64,000 nt of DNA, taken from positions 186,001 through 250,000 of the forward strand of contig JAKQEE010000416.1 in assembly GCA_029558635.1 (NCBI GenBank), read 5' to 3'. Both the position numbers and the translations under genes were made by a program. Each line of letters opens with the position of its first letter. Position 1 is the stretch's first letter. Origin of the DNA: Pseudomonadota bacterium (GTDB lineage Bacteria > Pseudomonadota > Alphaproteobacteria > Micavibrionales > Micavibrionaceae). Under the pieces are notes generated by a model, which was not told where the DNA came from, searched no databases, and saw nothing but the letters and a program-made list of their open reading frames with translations. This document shows, piece after piece, positions 16,807 to 25,757 of the stretch.

Positions 16807-17772
16807 ATGGCCGGTAAGAAAAAACTTTTTTGCTTTGGGTACGGATACACCGCGTCTCATTTGGGGAAAGCCCTGAAAGAGACGGGTGAGGGCTGGGCGT
16901 TGGGTGGAACAACCCGCACCAAGGAAAAGCGCGCCGACCTTCGGGCCAAGGGAGTGGAAGCCTACGTCTTCGACACTGATAAACCCTTGGGCGATCCGGT
17001 GTCGATGATGGGGCATGTTACCCATTTGCTGATTTGCACCCCCCCCGATCATGAAGGGGATATTGTCTTCGAACAACATGCCGATGATATTTTGCGCCTG
17101 ATGCCAGATCTGGAATGGGTGGGTTATTTGTCGACGACCGGCGTGTATGGCGATCGTGACGGCGCGTGGGTCGACGAGAAAACCGAGATTCGTCCGTCGA
17201 CGATCAGGGGGACGCGTCGGGCCATTGCGGAAGAGCAATGGCTTTCTTTATTCAAGGCCCATAGGTTGCCGGTCCACATCTTCCGTCTGGCGGGAATATA
17301 CGGACCGGGCCGCTCTGCGCTTGATTCGATGCGCTCGGGGATTGCCCGCCGGATTGTAAAGCCCGGCCACGCTTTTTGCCGCGTGCATGTCGAAGATATT
17401 GTCCAGACACTGATCAAGTCGATGTATGCACCGAAGGCAGGAGAAACCTACAATGTTTCCGACGACGAACCGGCGCCAAGTCACGAAGTCATTGCCTATG
17501 CCGCCCGCTTGTTGGGGAAGGACCCACCGCCGCTGGTCCGGTTTGAGGATGCGAATCTGGCACCGATCACCATCAGTTTCTATTCCGAAAACAAATCGGT
17601 GAAGAATAACAAGATTAAGGAAGAGCTAGGCGTAAAGTTAAAATATTCGAATTACCGCGCCGGACTGGAAGCTTGCCTCGCTCTTGAAAAAGAATACGCT
17701 GCGCGCGGCGAAACCCCGCCATGGGTCGCAGGTGTCGGCCCCGAATATGCAGGTCAATTGGGTGTAAAATAA
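16807..17772 (+). CDS. SDR-type NAD(P)-dependent epimerase/dehydratase-like protein
   Basis: The 321-aa protein has a Rossmann start (LFCFGYGYTASHLGKALKE), with GYGYTASHLG in place of the classical GxxGxxG. The STTGVYGDRDGAWVDE segment is the extended-SDR active-site region. It lacks the usual YxxxK: the segment reads TRRAIAEEQW, as in the YeeZ-like SDR group. FRLAGIYGPGRSALD and VHVEDIV are further extended-SDR landmarks. The substrate is unknown. The gene stands alone between the fzlA-like gene and the porin. Confidence 0.72.
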   Translation: MAGKKKLFCFGYGYTASHLGKALKETGEGWALGGTTRTKEKRADLRAKGVEAYVFDTDKPLGDPVSMMGHVTHLLICTPPDHEGDIVFEQHADDILRLMPDLEWVGYLSTTGVYGDRDGAWVDEKTEIRPSTIRGTRRAIAEEQWLSLFKAHRLPVHIFRLAGIYGPGRSALDSMRSGIARRIVKPGHAFCRVHVEDIVQTLIKSMYAPKAGETYNVSDDEPAPSHEVIAYAARLLGKDPPPLVRFEDANLAPITISFYSENKSVKNNKIKEELGVKLKYSNYRAGLEACLALEKEYAARGETPPWVAGVGPEYAGQLGVK

Positions 17773-17852
17773 CAAAATCAATGATTACGGAAAATACCAG
17801 TGTTTTTTTTACAACACTTATTACCGAATTCTTAAGGCGACTCCCCAAATCC

Positions 17853-17881
17853 TTGAAAATACCCCGCAGAAGAGGAATATA
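17853..17881 (+). promoter_or_regulatory. Candidate sigma70 promoter for the porin gene
   Basis: TTGAAA (17853-17858) and AATATA (17876-17881) are separated by 17 bases in the 218-base region before the porin. That implies a long 5' leader of about 100 bases, a possible site for small-RNA control. Confidence 0.4.
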
Positions 17882-17990
17882 GACACCGTGTCTGTCTGGA
17901 TTCCTGAAATCAGAGGCACTTTTAATAAGGATGTGGCTCTGTCTTTAGGGATAGGACTACGGAATTCAACACTAATTGGAGGATAATTCC

Positions 17991-19016
17991 ATGAATAAAC
18001 TTATGCTCGGCGCTGCTGCTGTTGCTCTGGCTTTTGCTGCTACTCCTGCAAAAGCACAAGACGACTCTGGCGTTAAACTGAACCTTGGTGGTTACTTCAA
18101 AGGTTACGTGAACTACTCTGATCTCGGCGCTGACCGCACGATCGACGTTCTGCGTCAAACCGAAATCCACTTCGGTGGCGAAACCACCCTCGACAACGGT
18201 CTGACCGTTGGTGCTCACATTGAGACCTACGCTGACACCGGTGAAAGCCTCGACATCGACGAATCCTACGTATACTTCGCAGGTTCCTGGGGGCGTGTAA
18301 ACTTCGGTGACGAAGATGGTGCTGCTTACTTGCTGCAAGTTGCTGCTCCTTCTGCAGACGAAAACGTTGACGGTATCCGTCAGTACATCAACCCAGTTTC
18401 TTTCCTGACCGATGTTAAAGGTCGCGGTAACGAAACGCTTGATTATGCTAACGACATCACCCGTCACACCGACAAGTTCACCTACCTGTCTCCAGTATTC
18501 TCTGGCTTCCAGGGCGGTATCTCCTACTCTCCTGCTGTTCACAACTCGATCCGTTCCACCGACGGTAACGCAGCTTTCACTGCTGACGTTGACTCTCTGG
18601 ACGACGTAGTTGAACTCGCAGTTCGTTACGAAGGCATGATCAGCAATGTTGGCGTTATCGCTGGCGCTGGTTACACCACCGCTAACAACGACGTTGATCA
18701 ATGGAACGTAGGTTTGGATTTGGACATCGGTGCTTTCGGTCTCGGTGCAGTATACACCGAACTCGACCTCGGCGCTGCTGAAGACATCGAAACCTGGGTA
18801 CTGGGTGCAGATTACACCACTGGCCCATTCAAACTCGGCGTATCTTACCTGAACGAAGACCAAGACGCTGTAGTTGATACAGACCGTTACACCGGTGGTG
18901 TTGTTTACACCTATGGTCCTGGTATGACCTTCCGTGGTTCTGTCGGTTACACCGAAGAAGATGTATCTAACGAAGATGCAACCACGGTTACCGTTGGTAC
19001 CCAAATCAACTTCTAA
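17991..19016 (+). CDS. Outer-membrane general porin
   Basis: The product is about 341 aa with a classical signal peptide (MNKLMLGAAAVALAFAATPA, cleaved after AKA). The mature part is an amphipathic beta-barrel like Gram-negative porins: GVKLNLGGYFKGYVNYSD, FGGETTLDNGLTVGAHIETY, WGRVNFGDEDGA and a C-terminal VTVGTQINF ending in Phe, which is needed for outer-membrane assembly. The ATG at 17991 follows a strong GGAGGA. Codon use is heavily restricted (GGT, GCT, GAC, AAC, TAC), as in highly expressed genes. A strong terminator follows directly. It is probably a major outer-membrane protein. Confidence 0.9.
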   Translation: MNKLMLGAAAVALAFAATPAKAQDDSGVKLNLGGYFKGYVNYSDLGADRTIDVLRQTEIHFGGETTLDNGLTVGAHIETYADTGESLDIDESYVYFAGSWGRVNFGDEDGAAYLLQVAAPSADENVDGIRQYINPVSFLTDVKGRGNETLDYANDITRHTDKFTYLSPVFSGFQGGISYSPAVHNSIRSTDGNAAFTADVDSLDDVVELAVRYEGMISNVGVIAGAGYTTANNDVDQWNVGLDLDIGAFGLGAVYTELDLGAAEDIETWVLGADYTTGPFKLGVSYLNEDQDAVVDTDRYTGGVVYTYGPGMTFRGSVGYTEEDVSNEDATTVTVGTQINF

Positions 19017-19041
19017 TCTGAAGTTTGATGGATAGAAATTC

Positions 19042-19072
19042 GAAAGGGCGGGTTTTCCCGCCCTTTCTTTTT
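19042..19072 (+). terminator. Intrinsic terminator of the porin gene
   Basis: The stem GAAAGGGCGGG pairs with CCCGCCCTTTC across a TTTT loop and is followed by a T-rich tail. The stem is 11 bp and perfect. Confidence 0.92.
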
Positions 19073-19080
19073 ATCCCACC

Positions 19081-19172
19081 CTGTCATCCCCGACTGCGAC
19101 GCAACGCCGAGCAATGTTCGGGGATCCAGTGCAACATGTGCGGCGCTTTGCGCCGTCGCATAATAACTGGAT
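19081..19172. repeat. Palindrome-rich intergenic element
   Basis: The element contains TCATCCCCGA and later TTCGGGGAT, then ATCCAGT (19124) and its inverse ACTGGAT (19166), which enclose a perfect CGGCGC-TTT-GCGCCG hairpin (19141-19155). There is no T-tract, so it is not a terminator. It resembles dispersed palindromic intergenic repeats with CTGGAT...TCCCCG cores seen in many alphaproteobacteria. No second copy was noticed here. Confidence 0.4.
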
Positions 19173-19195
19173 TAAAACTCTTCATGGTCAAGGAA

Positions 19196-19987
19196 TTACG
19201 CCGATTTTTTCAACAAATCGGATTGCAGGTCGGTAATCGGCCCGTGGGCGCGTCCATGGATAAATTGGTCGACATAGGGGCTGTCCGAATTGTCCAGATC
19301 GTCAATCGGTCCTGTCCAGATAATCTGTCCCTGATGGATCATGGCCACATGGTCCGCAATTTTGCGGGCTGACGCCATATCGTGCGTAATGGTGAGCGCA
19401 GTGGCGCCGAGATCCTTGACGCAATCGACGATCAGTTCGTTGATAACATCCGCCATAATCGGATCAAGCCCTGTGGTGGGTTCATCAAAGAAAATGATTT
19501 CGGGGCTGGTGGCAATCGCACGGGCCAACGACACACGCTTTTGCATCCCGCCCGAAAGTTCTGCCGGATAAAGGTCGGCAATCGCTTCTCCCATCCCGAC
19601 GGCTTCAAGCTTTTCTATGGCTGTCTTGCGCGCATCCTTCTTGTTGACGTGTTTGCCGTGAATCAGACCAAACGCGACATTGTACCAGATCGGGAGGGAG
19701 TCAAAGAGAGCACCCCCCTGAAACAACATACCGAATTTCTTGATCATTTCCTCGCGTTCACGCGTTCCGGCACCGATCATTTCCTGCCCGTCAATTTTGA
19801 TCGAACCTTTATCGGCGGTCAGGAGTCCAAGAACGCATTTGAGCATCACTGATTTTCCGGTGCCCGATCCGCCGATAATCACCATCGAACTGCCGACCGG
19901 AACGGAAAGGTTGATTCCATCAAGGACTTTCTTGCTCCCGAAAGCCTTGCACACTCCTTGCATTTCAATCTTGGGCCGATCGCTCAT
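19196..19987 (-). CDS. mlaF: MlaF-type ABC transporter ATP-binding protein
   Basis: The 263-aa ATPase has Walker A GGSGTGKS, ABC signature LSGGMQKR and Walker B IIFFDEPTTGLD followed by DPIMADVINELI, as in MlaF/Ttg2A. It powers retrograde phospholipid transport that keeps outer-membrane asymmetry. It overlaps mlaE by four bases (ATGA). The MlaD, MlaB and MlaC partners are not visible next to it. Confidence 0.9.
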   Translation of the reverse strand: MSDRPKIEMQGVCKAFGSKKVLDGINLSVPVGSSMVIIGGSGTGKSVMLKCVLGLLTADKGSIKIDGQEMIGAGTREREEMIKKFGMLFQGGALFDSLPIWYNVAFGLIHGKHVNKKDARKTAIEKLEAVGMGEAIADLYPAELSGGMQKRVSLARAIATSPEIIFFDEPTTGLDPIMADVINELIVDCVKDLGATALTITHDMASARKIADHVAMIHQGQIIWTGPIDDLDNSDSPYVDQFIHGRAHGPITDLQSDLLKKSA

Positions 19988-20799
19988 GAGAAAAAGACCT
20001 GCGTCAGGAGATAGTTGAAAATCAGGATAAGGATCGAGGCGGTCACAACCGCATTGGTGGTCGCAGCCCCGACGCCCTGCGCCCCACGGTTGGAATTATA
20101 CCCGTGATAGCATCCCATCAACGTGACAAGGAATCCGAACACTGCTGCTTTAACCAGACCGGAGACAACGTCGATCCGCTCCATTACATCCCATGTCTGG
20201 TGCAAATAACTTCCCGAACTGAATCCCAGAACATGGGTCGAAACAATATAGCCGCCGTAAACGCCGATAATATCGCCGATCAGAACCAGAACCGGCAGCA
20301 TAATCGTTCCAGCTACCACGCGCGGCACCACCAGATATTTCATCGGATTGACAGATAGGGTGGTGAGGGCGTCGATTTGCTCAGTCACGCGCATCGTACC
20401 AATCTCGGCGGCAATCGCTGCTCCGACGCGTCCGGCCACCATCAAACCGGCCAAAACCGGAGAGAGTTCACGAGTGATGGACAACACGACAACCGACGCA
20501 ATGGCACTCTCGGCATTGAATCGCGAAAATCCGGTATAGCTTTGCAAGGCCAACACCATACCGGTAAACAACGCCGTCATCCCGACCACCGGCAGGGAAT
20601 AATAACCGATGTCGATAAACTGGCGGAAAATGTGCTTGATAAAGACCGGAGGGGTCAAACAGTGCCGTAAAGCTTGTAAAGAAAACAGTGTAATGGAACC
20701 CAACGCCTGCACGACATTGAGAATGGAATGGCCGATGGCTTGGCACATATCCAGCAAAAGAGGGGCTTTTCCCCGCAGAAAGTGAATGGTTTGCTCCAT
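19984..20799 (-). CDS. mlaE: MlaE-type ABC transporter permease
   Basis: The 271-aa membrane protein has the MlaE/DUF140 core: VVGMTALFTGMVLALQSYTG, then ELSPVLAGLMVAGRVGAAIAAEIGTMRVTEQIDAL and LVVPRVVAGTIMLPVLVLIGD. Five to six helices are visible. It is co-translated with mlaF. Its start lies 24 bases from a divergent unknown gene. Confidence 0.92.
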   Translation of the reverse strand: MEQTIHFLRGKAPLLLDMCQAIGHSILNVVQALGSITLFSLQALRHCLTPPVFIKHIFRQFIDIGYYSLPVVGMTALFTGMVLALQSYTGFSRFNAESAIASVVVLSITRELSPVLAGLMVAGRVGAAIAAEIGTMRVTEQIDALTTLSVNPMKYLVVPRVVAGTIMLPVLVLIGDIIGVYGGYIVSTHVLGFSSGSYLHQTWDVMERIDVVSGLVKAAVFGFLVTLMGCYHGYNSNRGAQGVGAATTNAVVTASILILIFNYLLTQVFFS

Positions 20800-20822
20800 A
20801 ACCCTATGCTTTTACATGGTTT

Positions 20823-21296
20823 TTGCCCTCCATCCAAGAGGGGATTGAGCGCATCGTCAAAAAATCCGTCTTGAAATTGGACAATGTGGAAGTACTTGTA
20901 TTAGAAATCAAAGAAGTCAGAAAAGGAAACTGCGTCATGAATCTGGTTATCACTTATAACGACAAGGCTTTTGCCTATTTCGGGGAAAACCACAATCCGG
21001 CGTTTTATGAGGAAGAAATCACTCAGGCTCTGGGCGGGTTGGCCAATGGGTTCAGCTGGAAAGAGCAAATGGCCAAGGTGAAGGTCGCAAAAGGAATCCT
21101 CGACACGAACGCCGACAAAACATACCAGATTCATCTGACCCTGAATGAAGCGGCACAAGGCCTGATCAAGCGCTGGGCGGGCATCGCCGGAAAGGTAGGC
21201 GAGTGCGAGTATATTGAATGGGCGCTGAACCGGCGGATGGACCCTTTATCCCAAAATTGGCGGGTTGGCACCCGTATTACAGTCCAGCCGGTCTGA
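20823..21296 (+). CDS. Hypothetical protein
   Basis: The frame is open for up to 157 aa from a TTG at 20823. The first ATG is at 20938 (preceded by AAGGAAA), giving about 119 aa. The upstream stretch (VKKSVLKLDNVEVLVLEIKE) looks coding, so the real start may lie before the ATG. The protein is soluble, of mixed alpha/beta type, with no signal, and contains YFGENHNPAFYEEEITQALG and a Trp-rich C-terminal part (LIKRWAGIAGKVGECEYIEW). No family recognised. It is divergent from mlaE. Confidence 0.5.
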   Translation: MPSIQEGIERIVKKSVLKLDNVEVLVLEIKEVRKGNCVMNLVITYNDKAFAYFGENHNPAFYEEEITQALGGLANGFSWKEQMAKVKVAKGILDTNADKTYQIHLTLNEAAQGLIKRWAGIAGKVGECEYIEWALNRRMDPLSQNWRVGTRITVQPV

Positions 21297-21368
21297 TTTT
21301 TAAGATTTTTATTGATTTCTTGCCCGATTTAACTTAACATAATAAAAATTTCAGAAACGAGGTGTGTG

Positions 21369-21683
21369 ATGCCTAAAAAAATAGACTTTTCAGATGTAAG
21401 TAATCCGCCACGTGGGACCTCTGTTAAAGAGCAGGCATTGATAATGATGGCCCAATCTGGTGGCATCGCAAGGCCGCTTGCCTCTGCGTTTGTTCAGGCA
21501 GTCATACAAGGGTTGGATAGTAAGAATAGCCCTAAAGAAACAAGAATAAGTACGCTCGATGCGATTATTGAGGCAGACAAAACAAACAACCAAGCCATAG
21601 CGACTGAAGCTGGATGTGCGCTATATCAGCTTAATCCCCATGACCCAAGGGCATTGAAAGCGTTAGAAAAGAAACTTGGATAA
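21369..21683 (+). CDS. Small hypothetical protein
   Basis: The product is 104 aa from ATG at 21369, which follows GAGG in ACGAGGTGTGTG; a GTG lies one codon earlier. It is predicted soluble and mainly helical (SVKEQALIMMAQSGGIARPL, then AIATEAGCALYQLNPHDPRA). No signal peptide, transmembrane segment or known motif is visible. It is convergent with the following minus-strand gene, 15 bases away. Codon use here is less GC-biased than in housekeeping neighbours. Confidence 0.5.
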   Translation: MPKKIDFSDVSNPPRGTSVKEQALIMMAQSGGIARPLASAFVQAVIQGLDSKNSPKETRISTLDAIIEADKTNNQAIATEAGCALYQLNPHDPRALKALEKKLG

Positions 21684-21698
21684 AAAGCAGACACGAAT

Positions 21699-22736
21699 CT
21701 AAGCAATCGTATCAACCCGATTAGGAAATATCTTCTTCTCAAGCTCGCTGTCGGAAAAGACCAGCGGGCTTGTGCGTATCTGATCGCAATCTTCAAGAAT
21801 CTGGCGCAAGTGCGCTTCATTGACCGGATCGGGAATGACGCGGAAATCCACAGCATAAAGTATGGTTCGCGCAAGAGGTGCAAGATAAGACCCCTCCGCC
21901 GGCAAAGTGGACAGAGTCATGACATCACTGGCCGAAATCTGGACAGGTCCGCATACATCCGCCCTTGACCGTTGCAGTCGTGCGTCCATCCCGTCGAGCG
22001 TTTTGCTGTCGATGGAATTCAAAAGCTTTTCATCCTTTAGCCAATGTGGCACAAGATGTGTAAATCCATAGAGAGGTAACTCATCTTCGTTCTCGCGGCT
22101 CTGGTCCCAAATTTCCGAACAAATCACAGCGAAATCGCCAAGGTCAGAGGCAATAACCTGCCGCCACAATCCGCCCAACCCTTGGGTTCTAAGATCCCAA
22201 GCCATTCTCAGCGCACAAACATCGTGATCGAGGCGGCGGAACCGCTCCCATAAAATCTGGTCGTCGGCTGTCAAATCCTTGTTTTCGCGGATGTTGGTCA
22301 TCGAATGCCAGATACCGCGAAGACCGCGTGCCAGCTCCAGCAAAAACTGCGCGCGTTCTGGCTGCGATTTTGAAAGCTGGGCAGCGGAGACTGCAAAGCG
22401 CGGCAGAATTAGAATGCGCAGTTGCGAATCAATAATGTGGTGATTGCTGTCGATATCATCAACTTCAATTGACCAATCCTCAAACCGCGCGTCGAACGCC
22501 AGATCACGTCCCAGCTTGGTCTCGCACAAAACCGACAACCCCCAGACCAGTGCATCTTCGTCGCTCGTGAAATGTCCCGGTCGCAAATCGGACTCATGCC
22601 CCTCGCCATATTCCTGAACAAGGTGCAGCAAATCCTCAAGGGCGACGGCCTCGTTCTCTTCGAACAGCTCAGTCGAAAAATCCTCGTCATCGTCCAGAAG
22701 AAAATCGTCGCGGTAAAGATCGTTGAAAATGTGCAT
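21699..22736 (-). CDS. Hypothetical acidic protein
   Basis: The 345-aa soluble protein has a very acidic N-terminus (DDFLLDDDEDFSTELFEENE) and a largely helical body containing FLLELARGLRGIWHSMTNIR and LRMAWDLRTQGLGGLWRQVI. There is no signal peptide, no HExxH metal site and no ATPase motif. I do not recognise the family. It is a single-gene unit, followed upstream by a 181-base gap that separates it from the histidine kinase gene and shows no obvious RNA or strong promoter. Confidence 0.6.
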   Translation of the reverse strand: MHIFNDLYRDDFLLDDDEDFSTELFEENEAVALEDLLHLVQEYGEGHESDLRPGHFTSDEDALVWGLSVLCETKLGRDLAFDARFEDWSIEVDDIDSNHHIIDSQLRILILPRFAVSAAQLSKSQPERAQFLLELARGLRGIWHSMTNIRENKDLTADDQILWERFRRLDHDVCALRMAWDLRTQGLGGLWRQVIASDLGDFAVICSEIWDQSRENEDELPLYGFTHLVPHWLKDEKLLNSIDSKTLDGMDARLQRSRADVCGPVQISASDVMTLSTLPAEGSYLAPLARTILYAVDFRVIPDPVNEAHLRQILEDCDQIRTSPLVFSDSELEKKIFPNRVDTIA

Positions 22737-22917
22737 GGTGGTAAAAATATAATCCAGAATAAAAGTGAAAACAGGATACCCGAATCAGCGTCCCTACCCA
22801 ATCATTTATGACTGAAAATAGTTAACGTACTCTTACTGGGATGAGAGTACTTGAAAAAAAACAAAGTTTAGTTTGGTAAAATAATTACTTCCCGATGCGT
22901 ATCGAAAAATTTGTATT

Positions 22918-25041
22918 TTAAGCCTTGTTGCAGACTTTCGCTTTCAAAGGCATGTGGAGAGTGACACTGGTGCCGACCCCGACCGTAGACTTGATCGAAA
23001 GCGTACCGCCGTGAAGCTCGGTAAGTTCTTTGGTAATTGCCAGCCCCAGACCTGACCCCTCATGATTGCGGTTATATTGATTGGCAGCCTGTTCGAACGG
23101 CTTGGTCACGTAACGCAATTTACTGGCCGGAATACCGATGCCCGTATCGCTGACTGTGATGGCAATCATGTCATTCTCGTGATCTTGTTTGCAATCGACG
23201 CGCACTTCGCCGCCGGCATCGGTGAATTTCACGGCATTGGAAAGAAGATTGAGGATCATCTGCATAATAGCGCGCCGGTCGCCTGTCATCGCCAGATCGC
23301 ACCCCTCTTCAACCGAAGAGATAACTTTGACCTGTGCATCGAGCGCGCGTCCTTCAATCATATGCACTGCCAGCCGCACGACTTTATAAAGATTGAAATC
23401 CTCCAGATCGAGCGTGTATTTTCCAGCTTCGATTTTGGACATGTCGAGAATATCGCTGATAAGATCAAGCAGGTGAGTCCCGCTTTCGCGAATGCCCGCA
23501 ATATAGTCGAGATATTTTTCAGTGCCGATAGGGCCCAGCATCTGCCGCTCGATCATCTCGGAAAATCCGATAATCGCGTTGAGCGGCGTACGCAGTTCAT
23601 GGCTCATATTGGCAAGGAATTGCGACTTCGCGGCATAGGCGCGTTCCGCCGACTCCTTGGCTTCGCACAATTCGCGTTCATGGTGTGTGCGTTCAGTGAT
23701 ATCTTGCATAATCCCGAACAGGGAGACCACATCGCCCTCATCATCCAACTCACAGCGTCCCTGCAACAGAATAAAACGCACTTCGCCGTTGGGGCGGATA
23801 ATGCGGAACTCCATTTCGTAATTTTTCTGTTCGATCATCGCGCGTTGGAACGCTTGCGCCATACGGCCGCGGTCGCGGCGATGAAGAACATCATTAATCG
23901 AATCAATGGTCGGAGTGAACTGCTCGGGCGTGAGGCCAAATATGCGGTAGATCTCGGACGAAAATTCCAGACGGTCTTCGCCTATGCGCCATGTCCAATG
24001 TCCCATATGGCCAATGGCCTGCGCCTCGGAAAGCTGTTGCTCGCGGCGGGTCAACTCAATCTCGCGCAGTTTTTCTTCCGTTAGTTCGCGCGCCACCATA
24101 AACAAATGTTCGCCGCCTTCGTCTTTGGAAACTTTCAACCGGCAATCGAGCCAGCGAACGGATTTGTCATGCGCCACAACGCGGCACTCGTATGCTACTA
24201 ATGGTCGTGTGCCGTCTTCATTGCTGCTCGACATCAGGGTTTTGAAAACGGGCTGGATATAAGGACGATCTTCGCTGTAAATCAGATCGAGAAACGATTT
24301 GCCCTTAAGCTCTTCCGGCTCGTAACCAAGGGACAGTGAAAAAATTTCATTGCTCTCGATAATTTTGCCGCGCGGCGACATCAGAATCAGAAAATCATGT
24401 CCCATTGACAGGAACACATCGACATTCCGCTCCCACACCGATGCGGTAGATGGCGAAGCAGATGCGGGAACCGAAGGTGCCTCTGGCGCCGACTTTTTCA
24501 AAACAGACATCAGCTCTTTGGAATCAAAAGCCTGTCCCTTGCCATCCTCGCCGGAGATAACCAGATAGGAATTCTTATCGGGCATATCAATCCGGTCGAA
24601 ACGGAAAGATTGGGAAATGCTTTTCCCCTGATAGGAAAAGGTGGCGCCGTAATCTCCCGGAACGATGGACGCACTCCACGCATCTTCGCTGTCGTCCTGC
24701 GCCGCGCCGAACATAAAGGGCCGCTCGTTGAGTGCGTCTTCGGGATTTTCGAAGTCCAGCAGATCGCGCAGCATCATCCCGCAGGCAGTAGCCTCCGCGA
24801 GGCCGATCGGATCAAGCATGGACGGGCTTGCAAAAATGATTCTGCCGCCCTTGTCGACGACCAGACGCTGGGTAACGGCTTTGATTTTGGATGGAGATTT
24901 TTTCTTGGTAACGGTTGCACGCCGCGTACCGGAAGAAGCCTTCTTGGTTGTTGCTTTGGTTGCGGCCTTGGACGCAGAAGAACCCGCAGAACGGGAAACA
25001 GGCGTTTTTTCCGATTTTTTGGTACTGGTCTTGGCGGGCAT
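22918..25041 (-). CDS. PAS-domain sensor histidine kinase with histone-like basic N-terminal tail
   Basis: The product is about 707 aa from ATG at 25041 (GGAAAA upstream); a GTG at 25095 would add 18 residues. Residues 1-60 are a Lys/Ala/Ser/Thr-rich tail (ASKAATKATTKKASSGTRRA, VTKKKSPSKIK) like histone H1. Then come a divergent PAS-like region, a PAS domain (FLILMSPRGKIIESNEIFSL), a PAS fold-3 domain (MGHWTWRIGEDRLEFSSEIY), HisKA with H-box FLANMSHELRTPLNAIIGFS, and an HATPase domain with VSDTGIGIP and EGSGLGLAITKEL. No transmembrane segment is visible, so it is cytosolic. No receiver is attached or adjacent. Confidence 0.85.
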   Translation of the reverse strand: MPAKTSTKKSEKTPVSRSAGSSASKAATKATTKKASSGTRRATVTKKKSPSKIKAVTQRLVVDKGGRIIFASPSMLDPIGLAEATACGMMLRDLLDFENPEDALNERPFMFGAAQDDSEDAWSASIVPGDYGATFSYQGKSISQSFRFDRIDMPDKNSYLVISGEDGKGQAFDSKELMSVLKKSAPEAPSVPASASPSTASVWERNVDVFLSMGHDFLILMSPRGKIIESNEIFSLSLGYEPEELKGKSFLDLIYSEDRPYIQPVFKTLMSSSNEDGTRPLVAYECRVVAHDKSVRWLDCRLKVSKDEGGEHLFMVARELTEEKLREIELTRREQQLSEAQAIGHMGHWTWRIGEDRLEFSSEIYRIFGLTPEQFTPTIDSINDVLHRRDRGRMAQAFQRAMIEQKNYEMEFRIIRPNGEVRFILLQGRCELDDEGDVVSLFGIMQDITERTHHERELCEAKESAERAYAAKSQFLANMSHELRTPLNAIIGFSEMIERQMLGPIGTEKYLDYIAGIRESGTHLLDLISDILDMSKIEAGKYTLDLEDFNLYKVVRLAVHMIEGRALDAQVKVISSVEEGCDLAMTGDRRAIMQMILNLLSNAVKFTDAGGEVRVDCKQDHENDMIAITVSDTGIGIPASKLRYVTKPFEQAANQYNRNHEGSGLGLAITKELTELHGGTLSIKSTVGVGTSVTLHMPLKAKVCNKA

Positions 25042-25131
25042 ATAGGTTTTCCGGTGAATACTCGAAGGACGAATCACGTCCTCCGAGTATGGCACAAAAC
25101 AGCCCGCTTTCGGTAGGGTTTTTATTAAAAA

Positions 25132-25743
25132 TCAATACTTGACGCCGCAGCCGTAGGAATTGGTTGAAGCGGTTTCAACCGGACGTCCGGCCATCAAATC
25201 GTCAATGGCGGCACGCACATAATTTTTCGCGGTCGCGATTGAATCAGGCTTGAAACTCGAATCGCTGTCGATGGCCCCCGCATAGGCCAGAACGCTGTCC
25301 TTGTCGATCACGAACATATGCGGCGTGGTTTTGGCTCCGTAAAGATGGCCGATGACCCCGTCCGTATCGAGAATTTTGTGCGTGGGGTGCGCCCCTTGTT
25401 GTTCTACAATGCTGTTGGCCTCCTCAGGGGTGGTGTATCCTTCCTTACCCTGCGCGGAAGAAACAACCGAAACCCACACAACACCTTTATCGGTCATTTC
25501 TTTTTGCAAAGCCTGCATATTGCCGCTGTCATATTGCTTGCGGACATAAGGGCATTCATGGTTGGTCCATTCCAGAACGACGACCCGACCCTTAAGGTAG
25601 GACAATTTAACGTCCACGCCCATTATATCCTTTGCAGAGAAATCAGGCGCAGGTTTGCCAACCTCTGCCGCCATTCCGTCCATCGCACGCGCAGACGCAG
25701 ACAATCCGAGAACAGCCAAAGCCGCCATCATCAAAAACTTCAT
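25132..25743 (-). CDS. Exported thioredoxin-fold redoxin (AhpC/TSA-like)
   Basis: The 203-aa protein has a signal peptide (MKFLMMAALAVLGLSASARA). The redoxin fold starts at VGKPAPDFSAKDIMGVDVKL; its active site is TNHECPYVRKQY, with a single Cys in place of CxxC, and the cis-Pro loop is KTTPHMFVIDKD. The C-terminus ends YGCGVKY with another Cys. This pattern matches periplasmic peroxiredoxin-like proteins that receive electrons from DsbD/ScsB partners. The DsbD-like gene lies 14 bases upstream, so the pair is likely one unit. Confidence 0.8.
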   Translation of the reverse strand: MKFLMMAALAVLGLSASARAMDGMAAEVGKPAPDFSAKDIMGVDVKLSYLKGRVVVLEWTNHECPYVRKQYDSGNMQALQKEMTDKGVVWVSVVSSAQGKEGYTTPEEANSIVEQQGAHPTHKILDTDGVIGHLYGAKTTPHMFVIDKDSVLAYAGAIDSDSSFKPDSIATAKNYVRAAIDDLMAGRPVETASTNSYGCGVKY

Positions 25744-25757
25744 ATCAAATATCCTTT

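Noticed and set aside
17922-19004. 360-codon minus-strand frame opposite the porin
   Set aside because: It is an antisense product of the porin's biased codon use; the plus strand has the signal peptide, RBS and terminator.
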